Of a DNA stretch of 64,000 nucleotides, positions 27,857 through 37,981 are shown piece after piece. Made by a program: the position numbers and the translations under genes. The stretch's first letter is position 1. The number at the start of each line of letters is the position of its first letter. The notes beneath the pieces are model-generated. The model saw only the letters and a program-made list of their open reading frames with translations, searched no databases and was not told the DNA's origin. Source of the stretch: Fodinicola feengrottensis (GTDB lineage: Bacteria; Actinomycetota; Actinomycetes; Mycobacteriales; HKI-0501); contig NZ_WOTO01000032.1 in assembly GCF_010993775.1 (NCBI RefSeq), positions 39,838 through 103,837 on the forward strand, written 5' to 3'.

Positions 27857-27887
27857 AGCTGCACAATCGGATTCCGATTGTGCAGCT
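27857..27887. repeat. Palindrome ACAATCGGA-n-TCCGATTGT, extended copy
   Basis: AGCTGCACAATCGGA and TCCGATTGTGCAGCT form a perfect 15-bp-arm hairpin around one T, joined to the family-1 dimer by CTATGTAG exactly as at 304-336. Confidence 0.8.
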
Positions 27888-27972
27888 GGTGGGGTGCCCT
27901 TCGGGCGGAGCCTCAAGGAAGAACGGGGGTCTGACGGGCGGGGTGCGGCTTGGGTACGGAGTTGGGCAAGGA

Positions 27973-28002
27973 TTCGTTCTCCCCGCCGACGGGGAGAACG
28001 AA
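27973..28002. repeat. Hairpin TTCGTTCTCCCC..GGGGAGAACGAA
   Basis: Perfect 12-bp arms with a 6-nt loop in the gene-free stretch 27888-28421. Surrounding sequence reads as non-coding; short open frames across it have no coding character. Confidence 0.6.
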
Positions 28003-28077
28003 CCAGCATCACGTTTGCGGGTTCAAGACCTGTGTGGGTGCGGTTTTGACTGTGGGTGGCCGGGTACTGAGTGGGGG

Positions 28078-28144
28078 TATGTCCGATTGTGACGTTGTTG
28101 CCCATTCTGGGCACGGATGGGCGACAACGTTACAATCGGACATA
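28078..28144. repeat. Long hairpin with TCCGATTGT/ACAATCGGA arms
   Basis: TATGTCCGATTGTGACGTTG (continuing to 28105) pairs with the matching arm 28117-28144, giving about 28 bp of stem with one or two mismatches. The outer part of the stem contains the same TCCGATTGT half-site as the 19-bp palindromes at 318, 27857 and 39506. Confidence 0.75.
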
Positions 28145-28330
28145 GGTGGCGGCGTTATTCGCGGAATCCGGTTACTGGCGGTGAAAGTTGATCCCACCAG
28201 TCCCAATAAGAACAGCGGAATGTGCCTGACCGGATTCTGGTCCACATCTTGGGATTAGCGTCCCGTACGCCGGACCGCCCGGTTACTCCTGTGACTCAAG
28301 TGGCTCCTGCGCACTCAACCGCCAGCGAAT

Positions 28331-28378
28331 GTAACGAAACAGTTCACAAATCGGGACAAAACTAAGCTGTTTCGTTAC
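28331..28378. promoter_or_regulatory. Inverted repeat GTAACGAAACAG..CTGTTTCGTTAC
   Basis: Perfect 12-bp arms separated by 24 AT-rich bases (with GGGACAAAACTAAG), 43 bp after the TetR stop. It could terminate that gene or be an operator; no downstream gene on the plus strand starts before 29112. Confidence 0.45.
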
Positions 28379-28421
28379 CGGCGGCGGAGGAGGGGATGGA
28401 GGGGAATCGAGGCGAGCGGGG

Positions 28422-29009
28422 TTACTCCCAGGAGACGCGGTCCAGGAGTTCGAAGACGACCTCGACGATGGCCGCGTCTAGTTCCTCCACTGGCACATCC
28501 TGCATGCTGAAACGGCTCAGTTGGACGGCGAAGAGAGCGATCCGGATGCGGAGCTTGTCGGGGACTGAGGCGTGTTCGGGGGTCAGGGTGTTGACCAGGT
28601 CGATCAGCCGGTCGCGCATCTGCTCGCCGACCTTGAGCTCGCGCATCGCCGGGCCGTTCTCCTGGAACAGTCGCATGACGCTGGATGCGCCCTTGCTGGA
28701 CTCGACGTAGCGCTGGGCGATCTGCTGGCGGGCGGTGGACGTACGCGGCTGGGTTTTGGTCCAGGCGATGAACCCGTCCATCTCCTCGAGGATCTCCTCG
28801 AAGACGGCGGCGATGATCGCTTCCTTGCTCTTGAAGTGGTAGTAGAGCGCGGCTTTGGTGACGCCCAGGCGCTCGGCGATCTCCCGCAGGGAGGTCTTGT
28901 CGTACCCGTATTCGGCGAACAACTCCAGCGCGACCTGCTGGATTCGCTGGCGGGTGCCGGACTGGCGGCCCTCGGGCGCTGTCGGCGTGTCGTCTGTCAC
29001 GGAACTCAC
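28422..29009 (-). CDS. TetR-family regulator of the adjacent efflux pump
   Basis: 195 residues. SGTRQRIQQVALELFAEYGYDKTSLREIAERLGVTKAALYYHFKSKEAIIAAVFEE is a textbook TetR HTH. The ligand domain has no assignable specificity. Divergent from the DHA2 transporter gene with three-part symmetric sequence between them, so it most likely represses the pump and itself. Intact. Confidence 0.88.
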   Translation of the reverse strand: MSSVTDDTPTAPEGRQSGTRQRIQQVALELFAEYGYDKTSLREIAERLGVTKAALYYHFKSKEAIIAAVFEEILEEMDGFIAWTKTQPRTSTARQQIAQRYVESSKGASSVMRLFQENGPAMRELKVGEQMRDRLIDLVNTLTPEHASVPDKLRIRIALFAVQLSRFSMQDVPVEELDAAIVEVVFELLDRVSWE

Positions 29010-29020
29010 CTTCGCTTACT

Positions 29021-29087
29021 TACTTGACGACCGGCTAGTAGAGAGCTTACCGTACGGCTAGTAAGGCAGCTAGCCGGCCGACAAGTA
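29021..29087. promoter_or_regulatory. TetR operators between regulator and pump
   Basis: TACTTGACGACCGGCTAG (29021-29038) and CTAGCCGGCCGACAAGTA (29070-29087) are inverted copies with two mismatches. Between them lies a third imperfect palindrome, CTTACCGTACGGCTAGTAAG (29046-29065). The shared half-site CTAGTAAG/CTTAC also occurs in CTTACTTACTTG just upstream. Confidence 0.7.
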
Positions 29088-29111
29088 AACTTCGCGTACT
29101 GGAGATATCTG

Positions 29112-30763
29112 ATGACAGCCAACACCACACACTCGGCGCCTCAGCGTCGCGGTGGCGCCCACGTGGCGCCCCCGGCCGAGGTGGCGACCCCGTCCAAGGG
29201 GCGGATGTACGTCATTCTCACCGGCGTCATGCTGGCCATGCTGCTGGCGCTGCTCGACAACATGATCGTCAACACCGCGCTGCCGCGGATCGTTGGCGAC
29301 CTCGGCGGGCTCAGCCACCTGTCCTGGGTGGTCACCGCGTACGTGCTGGCCTCGACGGTGGCGACGCCGATCTGGGGCAAGCTCGGCGACCTCTACAGCC
29401 GCAAAGCGATGTTCATCGCCTCAATCGTGCTCTTCTTAGCCGGTTCGGTGCTGTCCGGCGCAGCGCAGAGCATGACCGAGCTGATCGCCTTCCGCGCCTT
29501 CCAAGGCCTGGGTGGCGGCGGACTTATGGTCGGCGCGATGTCGATTATGGGCGCGATGGTGTCGCCGCGGGAGCGCGGCAAATATCAGGGCCTGATGGCC
29601 GCGGTGATGCCGCTGGCGATGATCGGTGGTCCGCTGCTGGGCGGGTTCATCACCGACAACCTGGACTGGCGCTGGGTCTTCTACGTCAACATCCCGGTCG
29701 GGATCGTCGCTCTGATCGTCGTCGTACTCACCCTCAAACTGCCCAAGTCCACGATCAAGGCGAGCATCGACTATCTCGGGGTGGCCGTGCTGAGCGTCGG
29801 CATCACCGCGCTGGTGCTGCTGACCACGGGGGGGCGGCACCGAGTACGCGTGGGACTCCTGGCAGATCGTCGGGCTGGGGATTCTCGCCGTCGTCTCGCT
29901 GGTCGGGTTCGTTTTCGTGGAGCGGCGGGCGGTCGAGCCGATCATGCCGATGAGCCTGTTCCGCAACCGCAACTTCGCGGTCGCGTCGGTGCTGGGCTTC
30001 CTGGTCGGATTCGCGATGTTCGGCGCCACCACCTTCCTGCCGCAATACCAGCAGCTGGTGCAGGGCGACAGCGCCACCGCGAGCGGTCTCGCGCTGATCC
30101 CGCTGATGCTCTCGTCGGTGGTAGTCGGCCTGATCGTCGGCCAGATCACCACCCGTACCGGCCGCTACCGAGCCTTCCCGATCATCGGCGGCGCGCTGAT
30201 GACGCTCGGCATGATTGCGTTGGCGCAGCTGACCGTCAGCACCACCACGCACACCGTCTCCAGCCTGCTGATGATCCCGCTGGGCCTCGGGATGGGTTTC
30301 CTGATGCAGACCACCATGCTGATCACCCAGAACAGCGTGTCCGTACGGGACATGGGCGTCGCCTCGTCGGCGGCCACGTTCTTCCGGCAGATCGGCGGAT
30401 CGATCGGTGTGTCGCTCTTCGGTGCGATCTTCAGCTCGCGGTTGACCGCCTCGTTGACCAGCAGTCTCGGCTCGGCGGCGGCGGGAGAAAATGACCTCCG
30501 GCGGCGCGCGGATGAGCCCGAGCGTCGTGTCGCACCTGCCGGTCGCGGTCCACACCGCGTACAGTTCGGCCGTCGTGGACGCCCTGCAGACGGTGTTCTG
30601 GTGGGCCGTGCCAATCACCGCCGTGGCCTTCGCGGTGGCCTGGTTCGTCAAGGAGATCCCGCTGCGTGGCGGCGACACTCCGCCGGCGACGCCGAACGCT
30701 TCGCCGGCGAAGGTCGAGATCGTGAAGCAGCGCCAGCCGGTTGAGGCGCTAGTCTCGGAATAG
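29112..30763 (+). CDS. DHA2-family (14-span) MFS drug exporter (frameshifted twice)
   Basis: RMYVILTGVMLAMLLALLDNMIVNTALPRIVGDLGG carries the DHA2 motif D (LDxTIVNVALP-type) and GKLGDLYSRKAMFIASI motif A; GGPLLGGFITDNLDWRWVFYVNIPVG is the TM5-6 antiporter region. Frameshifts near 29830 (7 G instead of 6) and 30485. About 549 residues. It should expel hydrophobic drugs by proton exchange. A TetR gene is divergent and an intrinsic terminator follows. Confidence 0.88.
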
Positions 30764-30772
30764 ATTCAGCAA

Positions 30773-30805
30773 AGCCGCTCGGATGGTTGGTCCGAGCGGC
30801 TTTTT
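30773..30805 (+). terminator. Rho-independent terminator of the DHA2 gene
   Basis: AGCCGCTCGGA and TCCGAGCGGCT form a perfect 11-bp stem with loop TGGTTGG, followed by TTTTC. It lies ten bases after the pump stop and 20 before the next gene start. Confidence 0.9.
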
Positions 30806-30824
30806 CTATCCAGAGGAGCAAACA

Positions 30825-31613
30825 ATGAACCTGACAGTTGACGGTGCCACGCTTTACTACGAAGTACGAGGCAGCGGGCCGGTGTTGTTGATGATCCCCG
30901 GCGGCGGTGGTGACGCCGGCTATTTCGGGCCGATAGCCGCCATTCTGGCGGACCGGTTCACGGTCGTCACGTACGACCGTCGAGGCAACTCGCGCAGCCC
31001 GCTGGACGGTCCACCGGCCGATCTGGTGATGGCCGAGCAGAGCACGGATGCCTTGCGGCTGCTGGAAACCTTCGGCGACGAGCCGGCGTACGTCTTCGGC
31101 AACAGCCTGGGCGCGGTGATCGGCATCGACCTTGCCATTCGTCATCCCGAGCGGGTACGCGCGTTGGTCGCCCATGAGGCGCCGCTGGTGGCCGCATTGC
31201 CCGACCCGGAGCCGCTCCGGCTGCGTTTCGCCGACATTCACGCCGCGTACGTCAGCGGCGGGGTGATGGCCGCGGTGACGAAGATGACCGAATACGAAGG
31301 TGGTTCCGAGGCGGGGCTGCCGGGAGGTCCAGAGCTGGGCGGCCGATTGGCCAGCAACTTCGGTTTCTTCGTCGGACATGAAATGCCGCCGACCATCCAG
31401 GAGTACGAGCCGGACCTGGAGAAGCTGCGTACGAGCGGAGTGCCGGTGGTGGTCGGGGTCGGCGAGCCGCGTAAGGACACGATGCAGGACGAGATCCAGG
31501 CCGCGCTGGCCGCGAAACTGGGCGTTGAGGCAGTCGACTTTCCGAGCTACCACCACGGATATCTGACCGCACCTGAGGCTTTCGCCCAGCGCCTAATGGA
31601 TTCGATTGGTTAA
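30825..31613 (+). CDS. Alpha/beta hydrolase
   Basis: 262 residues. LTVDGATLYYEVRGSGPVLLMIPGGGGDAGYFGPIAAILADRFTVVTYDRRGNSRS, oxyanion region GGG, nucleophile Ser in VFGNSLGAVIGIDLAI, and a C-terminal His in FPSYHHGYLTAPEAFA. It resembles small esterases and peroxidase-like hydrolases of the TAP/BioH type; substrate unknown. Good ribosome-binding site (AGAGGAG). Converges on the MarR gene. Intact. Confidence 0.82.
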   Translation: MNLTVDGATLYYEVRGSGPVLLMIPGGGGDAGYFGPIAAILADRFTVVTYDRRGNSRSPLDGPPADLVMAEQSTDALRLLETFGDEPAYVFGNSLGAVIGIDLAIRHPERVRALVAHEAPLVAALPDPEPLRLRFADIHAAYVSGGVMAAVTKMTEYEGGSEAGLPGGPELGGRLASNFGFFVGHEMPPTIQEYEPDLEKLRTSGVPVVVGVGEPRKDTMQDEIQAALAAKLGVEAVDFPSYHHGYLTAPEAFAQRLMDSIG

Positions 31614-31630
31614 GGACTGAGCTCCTGGTC

Positions 31631-32108
31631 TCAGTGGGCCGAGAGGGTGGCGATGGCTCGTTGAAGGAGGTCGCGGAGCGTTTTTTTTTTTTTCCTCGTC
31701 GGCGGTGAAAGCGGCGGACAGCCCGCGCTCCACTGCCAGTGCGGCCTCGTTGGCTTTGCGGAACACGGCGTGGCCGGCCCTGGTGAGCTTGGTGACGAGC
31801 ACCTGGGCATGCAGATCTGACGGACTGCGTTCGATCAGGTTCTTGGCTTCCAGGGTGGACAGCAACGAGTTCATGCTCTGCGGAGTGACGTAGCAGATCC
31901 GGGCCAGCTGCGCTCCGGACAGCTGCGCCTGGGACAGTGCGAACAGCGCGGCGTACTGCGGCACCGAGAGCCCGAACGGCTTCAGTACGCGGCTTTTCTC
32001 TGCCATCAGCGCCTGCTCCGAACGCTTCAGGAAGGTGCCGAGGCGCTCCTCCAAGCCCTCGATGATGCGTTCCTCGACACCCATGCGTCCCTCGCTCACG
32101 TCAGCCAT
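31631..32108 (-). CDS. MarR-family regulator with 13-base homopolymer in the 3' end
   Basis: MADVSEGRMGVEERIIEGLEERLGTFLKRSEQALMAEKSRVLKPFGLSVPQYAALFALSQ, then QLARICYVTPQSMNSLLSTLEAKNLIERSPSDLHAQVLVTKLTRAGHAV: a MarR winged helix. A run of 13 T (31681-31693 on the plus strand) makes a poly-Lys tract and shifts the frame; with the frame restored the protein ends TLRDLLQRAIATLSAH, about 159 residues. Divergent from the MFS gene at 32236, which it probably controls. Confidence 0.8.
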
Positions 32109-32235
32109 CCGCCGCTGGGACAAAACTATCAGACTTCTGACAGCTATGAGAGTTGTGCGCTTGACGAGAGCCGTCTCTGTCTGTTTCCATCTCTGGTGAG
32201 TATCAGAGTTCGAATAGACATCAGAGGTCAATGTG
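32109..32235. promoter_or_regulatory. MarR/MFS divergent promoter with repeated ATCAGA sites
   Basis: TCAGACTTCTGA (32129-32140) is a palindrome; ATCAGAG recurs near 32200 and 32222, close to the MFS start. The region is AT-richer than its flanks and includes CTATGAGAGTTG. Placement fits MarR operators for both genes. Confidence 0.55.
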
Positions 32236-33802
32236 ATGGAAGAGTCTTTCGGTTCGAGCGGCGGGCGGCCGGCTGCCACGCTGGCAGTGGGTGTGCGCGG
32301 CGATCGTGCTGGTGCCGGTGACCGCGACCGGTGCCTCGATCGCGCTGCCGGACATCAGCGCAAGCCTGCACACCAGCCTCGCCTCCGCGCAGTGGGTGGT
32401 GAACGCGTTTTTCCTGACGTTCGCGAGTTTCATGGCCATCAGCGGGTCGTTGGCCGACCTGGCCGGACGGCGGCTGATGTTCGCCACCGGTATCGCGGTG
32501 TTCTGCGCGGCCATGCTGGTCGCCGCCTACGCACCGGTGATTGGCGTGTTGATCCTGGCGCGGGTGATCGCCGGCATCGGCGCGGCGGCGGTGGTCACCG
32601 GTGGCAGCGCATTGCTGGCTCACGCGTACGCCGGACGGGGTCGGTCCAGAGCGTTCGCGCTGTTTGGCACCGCGATCGGTCTCGGCCTGGCCTTTGGCCC
32701 GCTGATCGCCGGCGTGCTGGTCACCGCGCTGGGCAGCTGGCGGGCCTTCTTCCTGGTCGCGGCTGTGATTTTGGTGCCGGTCCTGCTGGTGACGCCGTTG
32801 TTGCCGGCCTCGCGGGAGCGGCATCGGGCCGGCCTTGACTTGCCGGGTGCGATCACCCTGACCTTGTCCTTGTCGGCATTCGTGTTCGGAGTAATCGAGG
32901 GGCCGTCGCTGGGGTGGCGGCACCCGCTGGTGATCTGCGCGCTGGTGGCCGCCGCGGCATTGATGGCCGCGTTCGTCATCGTCGAGCGTCGGGGAACTCA
33001 TCCCATGATCGACGTCTCGCTTTTCGCTGAGCCGCGATTCCTGGCGATCTGTGTGATCCCCATCCTGCTCGCTTTTGGCTTCGTCGCGCCATTGTTGGCC
33101 CTGCCGGCGTATTTCATGGGCGGTGGACGGCATCGATGCGCAAACGGCCGGCCTGCTGCTGGTGCTGCTGACCGGTCCGACGCTGGTCGTACCGGTGGTG
33201 GTAGGCGCCATCGCGCACCGGGTCTCTCGCAGCGCGTACTGCTGGTCGCCACGATGGTGTTGACCGCGGTCGGTGCGGCCTGGTCGACGCTGACCATCCA
33301 TGCCGGTGCGTACGCCGGTGAGCTCGCCGGTCCACTGCTGCTGATCGGCACTGGTTTCGGGGTTTCGTTGGCAGTGCTGGACGGCGCGGCCGTTTCCGCC
33401 GTCTCGCCGGCACGCGCCGGAATGGCCGCCGGAGTGTTCAACACGATGCGTCTTGGCGGAGAAGCCGTCGCGATCGCTGTCCTTGGATCGTTGTTGGCCG
33501 GTGTCACCCAGGCACGCCTGACCGGCTCTCTTGGTGCCGATCGTGCGAGCGCGGTCACCGCGAGGCTGTTGCAGGGCGACATGAGCGGTACCTTGGCCGC
33601 CGGCGGCGAGCCGGCGGCACAGCTTCGCGTGATCGCGTCCAACGCGTACACCGACGCGCTGCACACCGGCATGTGGACGATCGCGGCCACCGCCGCCCTC
33701 GGCGCGGCAATTGTCGCCGTGTTGGTTCGAAAACGGCCGGTCAGTACGGGCAATGACGGCGAAGTCAAGGAAATGGCGCTCGCCGGCACGGCAGCTGGTT
33801 AA
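32236..33802 (+). CDS. DHA2-like MFS transporter (three frameshifts)
   Basis: After a frameshift near 32265 the first span reads VCAAIVLVPVTATGASIALPDISASLHTS, followed by SAQWVVNAFFLTFASFMAISGSLADLAGRRLMFATGIAVFC (MFS motif A). Two compensating frameshifts near 33118 and 33232 garble TM9-10; the correct frame there gives VDGIDAQTAGLLLVLLTGPTLVVPVVVGAIAHRVSRSA. About 520 residues. Paired with the divergent MarR gene; the SDR gene follows 33 bp later. Confidence 0.82.
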
Positions 33803-33835
33803 AGGGTCTGCATATCAGCAAAAGAGGAGAGACTG

Positions 33836-34672
33836 ATGAGTGTACGAGTGTGGTTCGTGACCGGTGCGTCGGCCGGGTTTGGCCGCGCGATCGCGGTGCA
33901 GGCGCTGGCCGCCGGTGACACCGTGGTGGCCGCGGTCCGGCGTCCGGAGTCAGTGAAGGACCTCGTCGAGTCCGCGCCGGATCGGGTCACGGCTGTCCAG
34001 TTGGACGTGACCGACAAGGAGCAGATCACCGCCGCCGTCGCGCGGGCAATGAAGGTGTACGGACACATCGACGTGCTGGTGAACAACGCGGGCAGGGGCA
34101 TCGTCGGTGCGGCCGAGGAGATTGCCGACCAGGAGTTGCGTGACCTGATGAACCTGCACCTGTTCGGACCGGCGGAGATCGTCCGGCAGGTGCTGCCGGC
34201 CATGCGGGCCCGCGGTCGCGGGGCGATCGTGCAGATGAGCAGCCAGGTCGGCCGCTACGCCTTCGGTGGGATCAGCGCGTACGCCGGCACCAAGTTCGCG
34301 CTCGAAGGCTGGTCGGAGGCGCTGGCCGAGGAGGTCCGGCCGTTTGGCGTCCACGTCATGATCGTGGAACCCGGGCCGTTTCGGACCTCCTTCAACGAAC
34401 GAGATGTCCTTGAATTCACCGCCACCGGCGAGGTCTACCGCGAACTGCTCGCGCCGGTGCGGGCGGCCCTCACCCAGGCCAGCGGCGCGCAGGCGGGTGA
34501 CCCGGTCCGCGCCGCCAAGGCGATCCTGACCGCGCTGGACGCCGAGCGGCCACCACTGCGGCTGGTGCTCGGCAACGAAGCCGTCGACACCATCGCGGCC
34601 AGCCTGGACAGGGCCCGCGCGGAACTGGCCGAGTGGGAGAGCCTGGCACGTTCGGCCGACTACCCAGCATGA
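33836..34672 (+). CDS. Short-chain dehydrogenase/reductase
   Basis: 278 residues. VWFVTGASAGFGRAIAVQALAAGDTVVAAVRRPES (NAD(P) site), LDVTDKEQI, DVLVNNAGRGIVGAAEE, catalytic Ser in VQMSSQVGRYAFGG and Y-x3-K in SAYAGTKFALEGWSEAL. The VRRPE loop after strand 2 suggests NADP. It resembles the stand-alone SDRs often induced with efflux genes; substrate unknown. Probably in the MFS operon. AGAGGAGAG precedes the ATG. Intact. Confidence 0.87.
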   Translation: MSVRVWFVTGASAGFGRAIAVQALAAGDTVVAAVRRPESVKDLVESAPDRVTAVQLDVTDKEQITAAVARAMKVYGHIDVLVNNAGRGIVGAAEEIADQELRDLMNLHLFGPAEIVRQVLPAMRARGRGAIVQMSSQVGRYAFGGISAYAGTKFALEGWSEALAEEVRPFGVHVMIVEPGPFRTSFNERDVLEFTATGEVYRELLAPVRAALTQASGAQAGDPVRAAKAILTALDAERPPLRLVLGNEAVDTIAASLDRARAELAEWESLARSADYPA

Positions 34673-34721
34673 CGTGAGGGGAAACCCAAAGTGGACGAAT
34701 GCATACAGACTGTTGTCTTTA

Positions 34722-34749
34722 CCGCTTCTTGACAGATAGCCTGAAGCGG
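34722..34749. promoter_or_regulatory. Inverted repeat in the tad promoter
   Basis: CCGCTTC (34722-34728) and GAAGCGG (34743-34749) flank TTGACAGATAGCCT, so a -35-like TTGACA lies between the arms, 45 bp before the tadA start. This is the only gap (34673-34777) before the tad operon, so it is the likely promoter and operator. Confidence 0.5.
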
Positions 34750-34777
34750 ACAAAAACGACAGGGCGGCTACGGGGGC

Positions 34778-36008
34778 GTGGCGGTGGACGCGGCGACCGG
34801 AATCCTCGGATCTGAGGTACGGGAGCTGGTCCGCCGCCGCGGCTTGGACCCCGTCCGGCAGCCGTTGGCGATCCGCGAGTTGATCGAAGAGGCGCTGTCC
34901 GACTACGCCGACCGTTCGCTGACCGGCACCCTGCCGCCTCTTATGGACGCACCGGCCACAGCCCGGAGTCTCTTTGACGCGCTGGCCGGAATTGGTCCGC
35001 TGCAACGATTTCTCGAAGATCCGGAGATCGAGGAGATCTGGGTGAACGGCCCGGGCCGGGTGTTCGTGGCGCGCCGCGGCCGCAGCGAGTTGACGAACAC
35101 CATCCTGTCCGCCGACCAGGTCCGCGACCTCGTCGAGCGGATGCTGAAAGGAACCGGCCGGCGGATCGACCTGTCCACCCCGTTCGTGGACGCCACCCTG
35201 GTCGACGGATCGCGGCTGCACGTCGTCATTCCGGACATCACCCGGGAACACTGGGCCGTCAACATCAGGAAATTCGTCGTACGGGCCAACAGTCTGGAAC
35301 AGCTCTGCGGGTTGGGCACGATTTCGCTGCCAGCGGCCAGATTCCTTGAAGCCACCGTCGCCGCCGGCCTCAACGTGATCGTCAGTGGTGGTACGCAGGC
35401 CGGAAAAACCACCCTGCTGAACTGTTTTGGCCGCCGCGGTCCCGGCCAGCGAGCGGATCATCAGCTGCGAAGAGGTTTTCGAGCTGCGGTTCTGCGCGCC
35501 CGACTGGGTCGCCTTGCAGACCAGACAGCCCAATCTGGAAGGCTTCGGCGAGATACCGTTGCGGCGCCTGGTAAAAGAGGCGCTGCGGATGCGGCCGAGC
35601 CGGATCATCGTTGGCGAGGTCCGGCAGGCCGAGTGCCTTGACCTGCTGATCGCGCTGAACAGTGGACTGCCCGGAATGGCCAGCATTCACGCCAATTCGG
35701 CCCGCGAGGCGGTCACGAAGATGTGTACGCTGCCGCTGCTGGCCGGCGAGAACGTGACGACCGGTTTCGTGGTACCCACCGTCGCGTCCTGCGTCGACGT
35801 GGTCGTCCACGTCGAGTCGGACGGGTCCGGGCGGCGGCGGGTACGCGAGATCATCGGCGTCACTGGCCGGGCCGAGGGCAGCGTGGTGGAAACCGCCGAG
35901 ATTTTCGCCAGCGGCGGCGGGAAATTGGCTCGATGCGGCGGATATCCGCCGCATCCCGATCGGTACGCGCGGGCCGGCTACGACCTGGCCGCGTTGCTGG
36001 GCGCCTGA
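34778..36008 (+). CDS. tadA: Tad/Flp pilus ATPase TadA (CpaF-type; frameshifted)
   Basis: Secretion ATPase of the type II/IV superfamily. IEEIWVNGPGRVFVARRG and DATLVDGSRLHVVIP are N-domain motifs; Walker A is VSGGTQAGKTTLLN, the Walker B SRIIVGEVRQAECLDLLIALNSG and the His box MASIHANSAREAVTKM. A frameshift near 35428 is an extra T in TGTTTTGG; the restored text runs LNCLAAAVPASERIISCEE. About 410 residues. GTG start. First gene of the tad operon; it energises pilus assembly at the membrane. Confidence 0.92.
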
Positions 36009-36010
36009 CA

Positions 36011-36885
36011 ATGGGACTGCTCGGCGCCTTTCTTGGCCTGTTGGCAGGCATTGGCGCGCTGCTGGTGTGGCGGTCAGTGGCCCGGGTGCCGGCGCGCCGG
36101 TTCCGACCGGCCGCGGGTTGGTTCGCCCGGCGTACTGAAATGCTGCGTCAAGCCGGCATTGAGGGCGTCACCGGCGGCCAGCTGCTGATGATCCAGCTCG
36201 GGGTCGCCGTACTCGCGATTTTGGTGGTGTTGTTGATCAGCCGGAGCTTGTCGGTGTCCGCCTGCTTCGGAGTTTTCGGCTTTTTCGGTCCGGCGGCCGC
36301 GATAGTCCGCAGATTCCGCGATCGCCGGCAGGTCGAGTTGCGGGAGGTGTGGCCCGAGGTGGTCGACAACCTCACCTCCGCGGTGCGGGCCGGGCTGTCG
36401 CTGCCGGAGGCCGTCGGCGCCCTGGGCGTGCGCGGACCGGAACAGTTACGCCCGGCTTTCGTCCGGTTCGCGGCCGACTATCGGGCCACCGGACGGTTTT
36501 CCGACTCGGTTGACACCCTCCGGGACGCACTGGCGGACCCGGTGGGGGATCGGGTGTTGGAGTCGCTGCGAATGGCGCGTGAGGTCGGTGGCACCGAACT
36601 GGGGACGCTTTTGCGTACGCTGTCGGCTTTTTTCTGCGGGAGGACGCGAGAACAAGAGCGGAATTGGAGACGAGACAGTCCTGGACCGTCAACGGCGCGC
36701 GGCTGGCGGTCGCCGCGCCGTGGATGGTTTTACTCATGCTGGCAACGCAAAGCAGCACGCTGGCGGCGTACGACTCGACCACCGGCCGGATCCTGCTGGC
36801 CGCCGGCGGTGGGCTGTGTTTCGGCGCGTACCGGCTGATGATGCGCATCGGTCGGCTGCCGCAGGAGCGGCGGGTGCTGCGATGA
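36011..36885 (+). CDS. tadB: Tad pilus inner-membrane protein TadB (frameshifted)
   Basis: About 291 residues. N-terminal span, then a T2SSF domain: VWPEVVDNLTSAVRAGLSLPEAVGALGVRGPEQLRPAF, LADPVGDRVLESLRMAREVGGTELGTLLRTLSAF, and after a frameshift near 36633 (a missing C) REDARTRAELETRQSWTVNGARLAVAAPWMVLLML. It forms the assembly platform with TadC. Two bases after the tadA stop. Confidence 0.88.
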
Positions 36886-37817
36886 GTTTCACGACTCTTG
36901 GAATGGTGCTCGGTTTCTTCGGCGGAGTCGGGCTGGTGGTGGCTGGTACGGGTGTGCCGTTGCTGCGTCGGGTACGGCTCGCCGATCGCCTTACGCCGTA
37001 TTTACGTGACGCACCAAAACCTTCCCGGTTGCTCGCGGGCCGTACCCCGTCGCTCGGCGCTTTGGGGCGGTTGGCGCGGCCGGTTTTGGTGGAAATGGCG
37101 GGCATCGCCGACCGTTTGGTCGGCGGAAGTCGGTCGGTACGCCGCCGACAGCTCGCGCTCGGTGTCCCGGTGAATGTCGAGGAATTCCGGATCGAGCAGG
37201 TCCTCTGGGCTGGCGCTGGTGCTCTGCTCGGAGCGTTTTCGGGGGTACTGCTGGGATCACTTGCCGGTGAGGTGTCGATGGTGGCGGTCCTGTTGGTGGC
37301 TTTCAGTGCTGCGCTGGCCGGATTTCTCGGCCGGGACTGGTGGCTGTCCGCTCAGGTGCATCGGCGGACCGAGCTGATTCTGGCGGAGTTCCCGGTGATC
37401 GCGGACCTGCTCGCGCTGGCCGTCACCGCCGGCGAGGCGCCGGCACCCGCGTTGGAGCGGGTCTGCCGGATGTGCCGCGGCGAACTCAGTGCCGAACTGT
37501 CGCGGGCCCTCGCCGAGGCCCGTGCCGGGGCTTCGCTGCCGGCCGCGCTGGAGGCGGTCGCGCAGCGGACGACCATCGACGCGCTGTCCCGGTTCGTGGA
37601 CGGCATTCTGGTGGCGCTGGAGCGAGGGACGCCGCTCGCGGCCGTACTCCGGGCTCAGGCCGCGGACGTACGCGAGGCTCGCAAGCGCGCGCTCCTCGCG
37701 ACCGGCGGCCGCCGCGAGATCGCCATGCTCGTACCGGTCGTCTTCCTCATCCTGCCGGTCACCGTCCTGTTCGCTCTGTATCCGGGGTTGGTCTCGATCA
37801 CCCTCCTTACCCGGTGA
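36882..37817 (+). CDS. tadC: Tad pilus inner-membrane protein TadC
   Basis: 311 residues. Two N-terminal/central spans (LGMVLGFFGGVGLVVAGTGV, VAVLLVAFSAALAGFLGRDWW) and a T2SSF core ELILAEFPVIADLLALAVTAGEAPAPALERVCRMCRGELSAELSRALAEARAGASLPAALEAVA, ending with EIAMLVPVVFLILPVTVLFALYPG. Overlaps tadB by 4 bp. Partner of TadB in the platform. Intact. Confidence 0.9.
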   Translation: MSFTTLGMVLGFFGGVGLVVAGTGVPLLRRVRLADRLTPYLRDAPKPSRLLAGRTPSLGALGRLARPVLVEMAGIADRLVGGSRSVRRRQLALGVPVNVEEFRIEQVLWAGAGALLGAFSGVLLGSLAGEVSMVAVLLVAFSAALAGFLGRDWWLSAQVHRRTELILAEFPVIADLLALAVTAGEAPAPALERVCRMCRGELSAELSRALAEARAGASLPAALEAVAQRTTIDALSRFVDGILVALERGTPLAAVLRAQAADVREARKRALLATGGRREIAMLVPVVFLILPVTVLFALYPGLVSITLLTR

Positions 37818-37981
37818 TGCCTGTGGATAAGTAGCCGATCTTAAAGTCCGTTTGAAGTAGATATGACACCTTTTCTCACCATGGCTATCCCCAGGTCGAG
37901 GAGGTTGTCCACAGCTTTGATCGGACGCGATTCGGAAGGTGAAAGCTCCTTTACTCTGGGTGATTCAGGATTAATCGGACG

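Noticed and set aside
27759..28258. Small genes on both strands in the gene-free stretch after the third dimer
   Set aside because: The open frames are built from the repeat and hairpin sequences, have no ribosome-binding site and no protein-like composition.
28331..28378. A TetR operator for the 28422 regulator
   Set aside because: It lies beyond the 3' end of the regulator gene; the symmetric sequences at 29021-29087 are in the divergent promoter and are better candidates.
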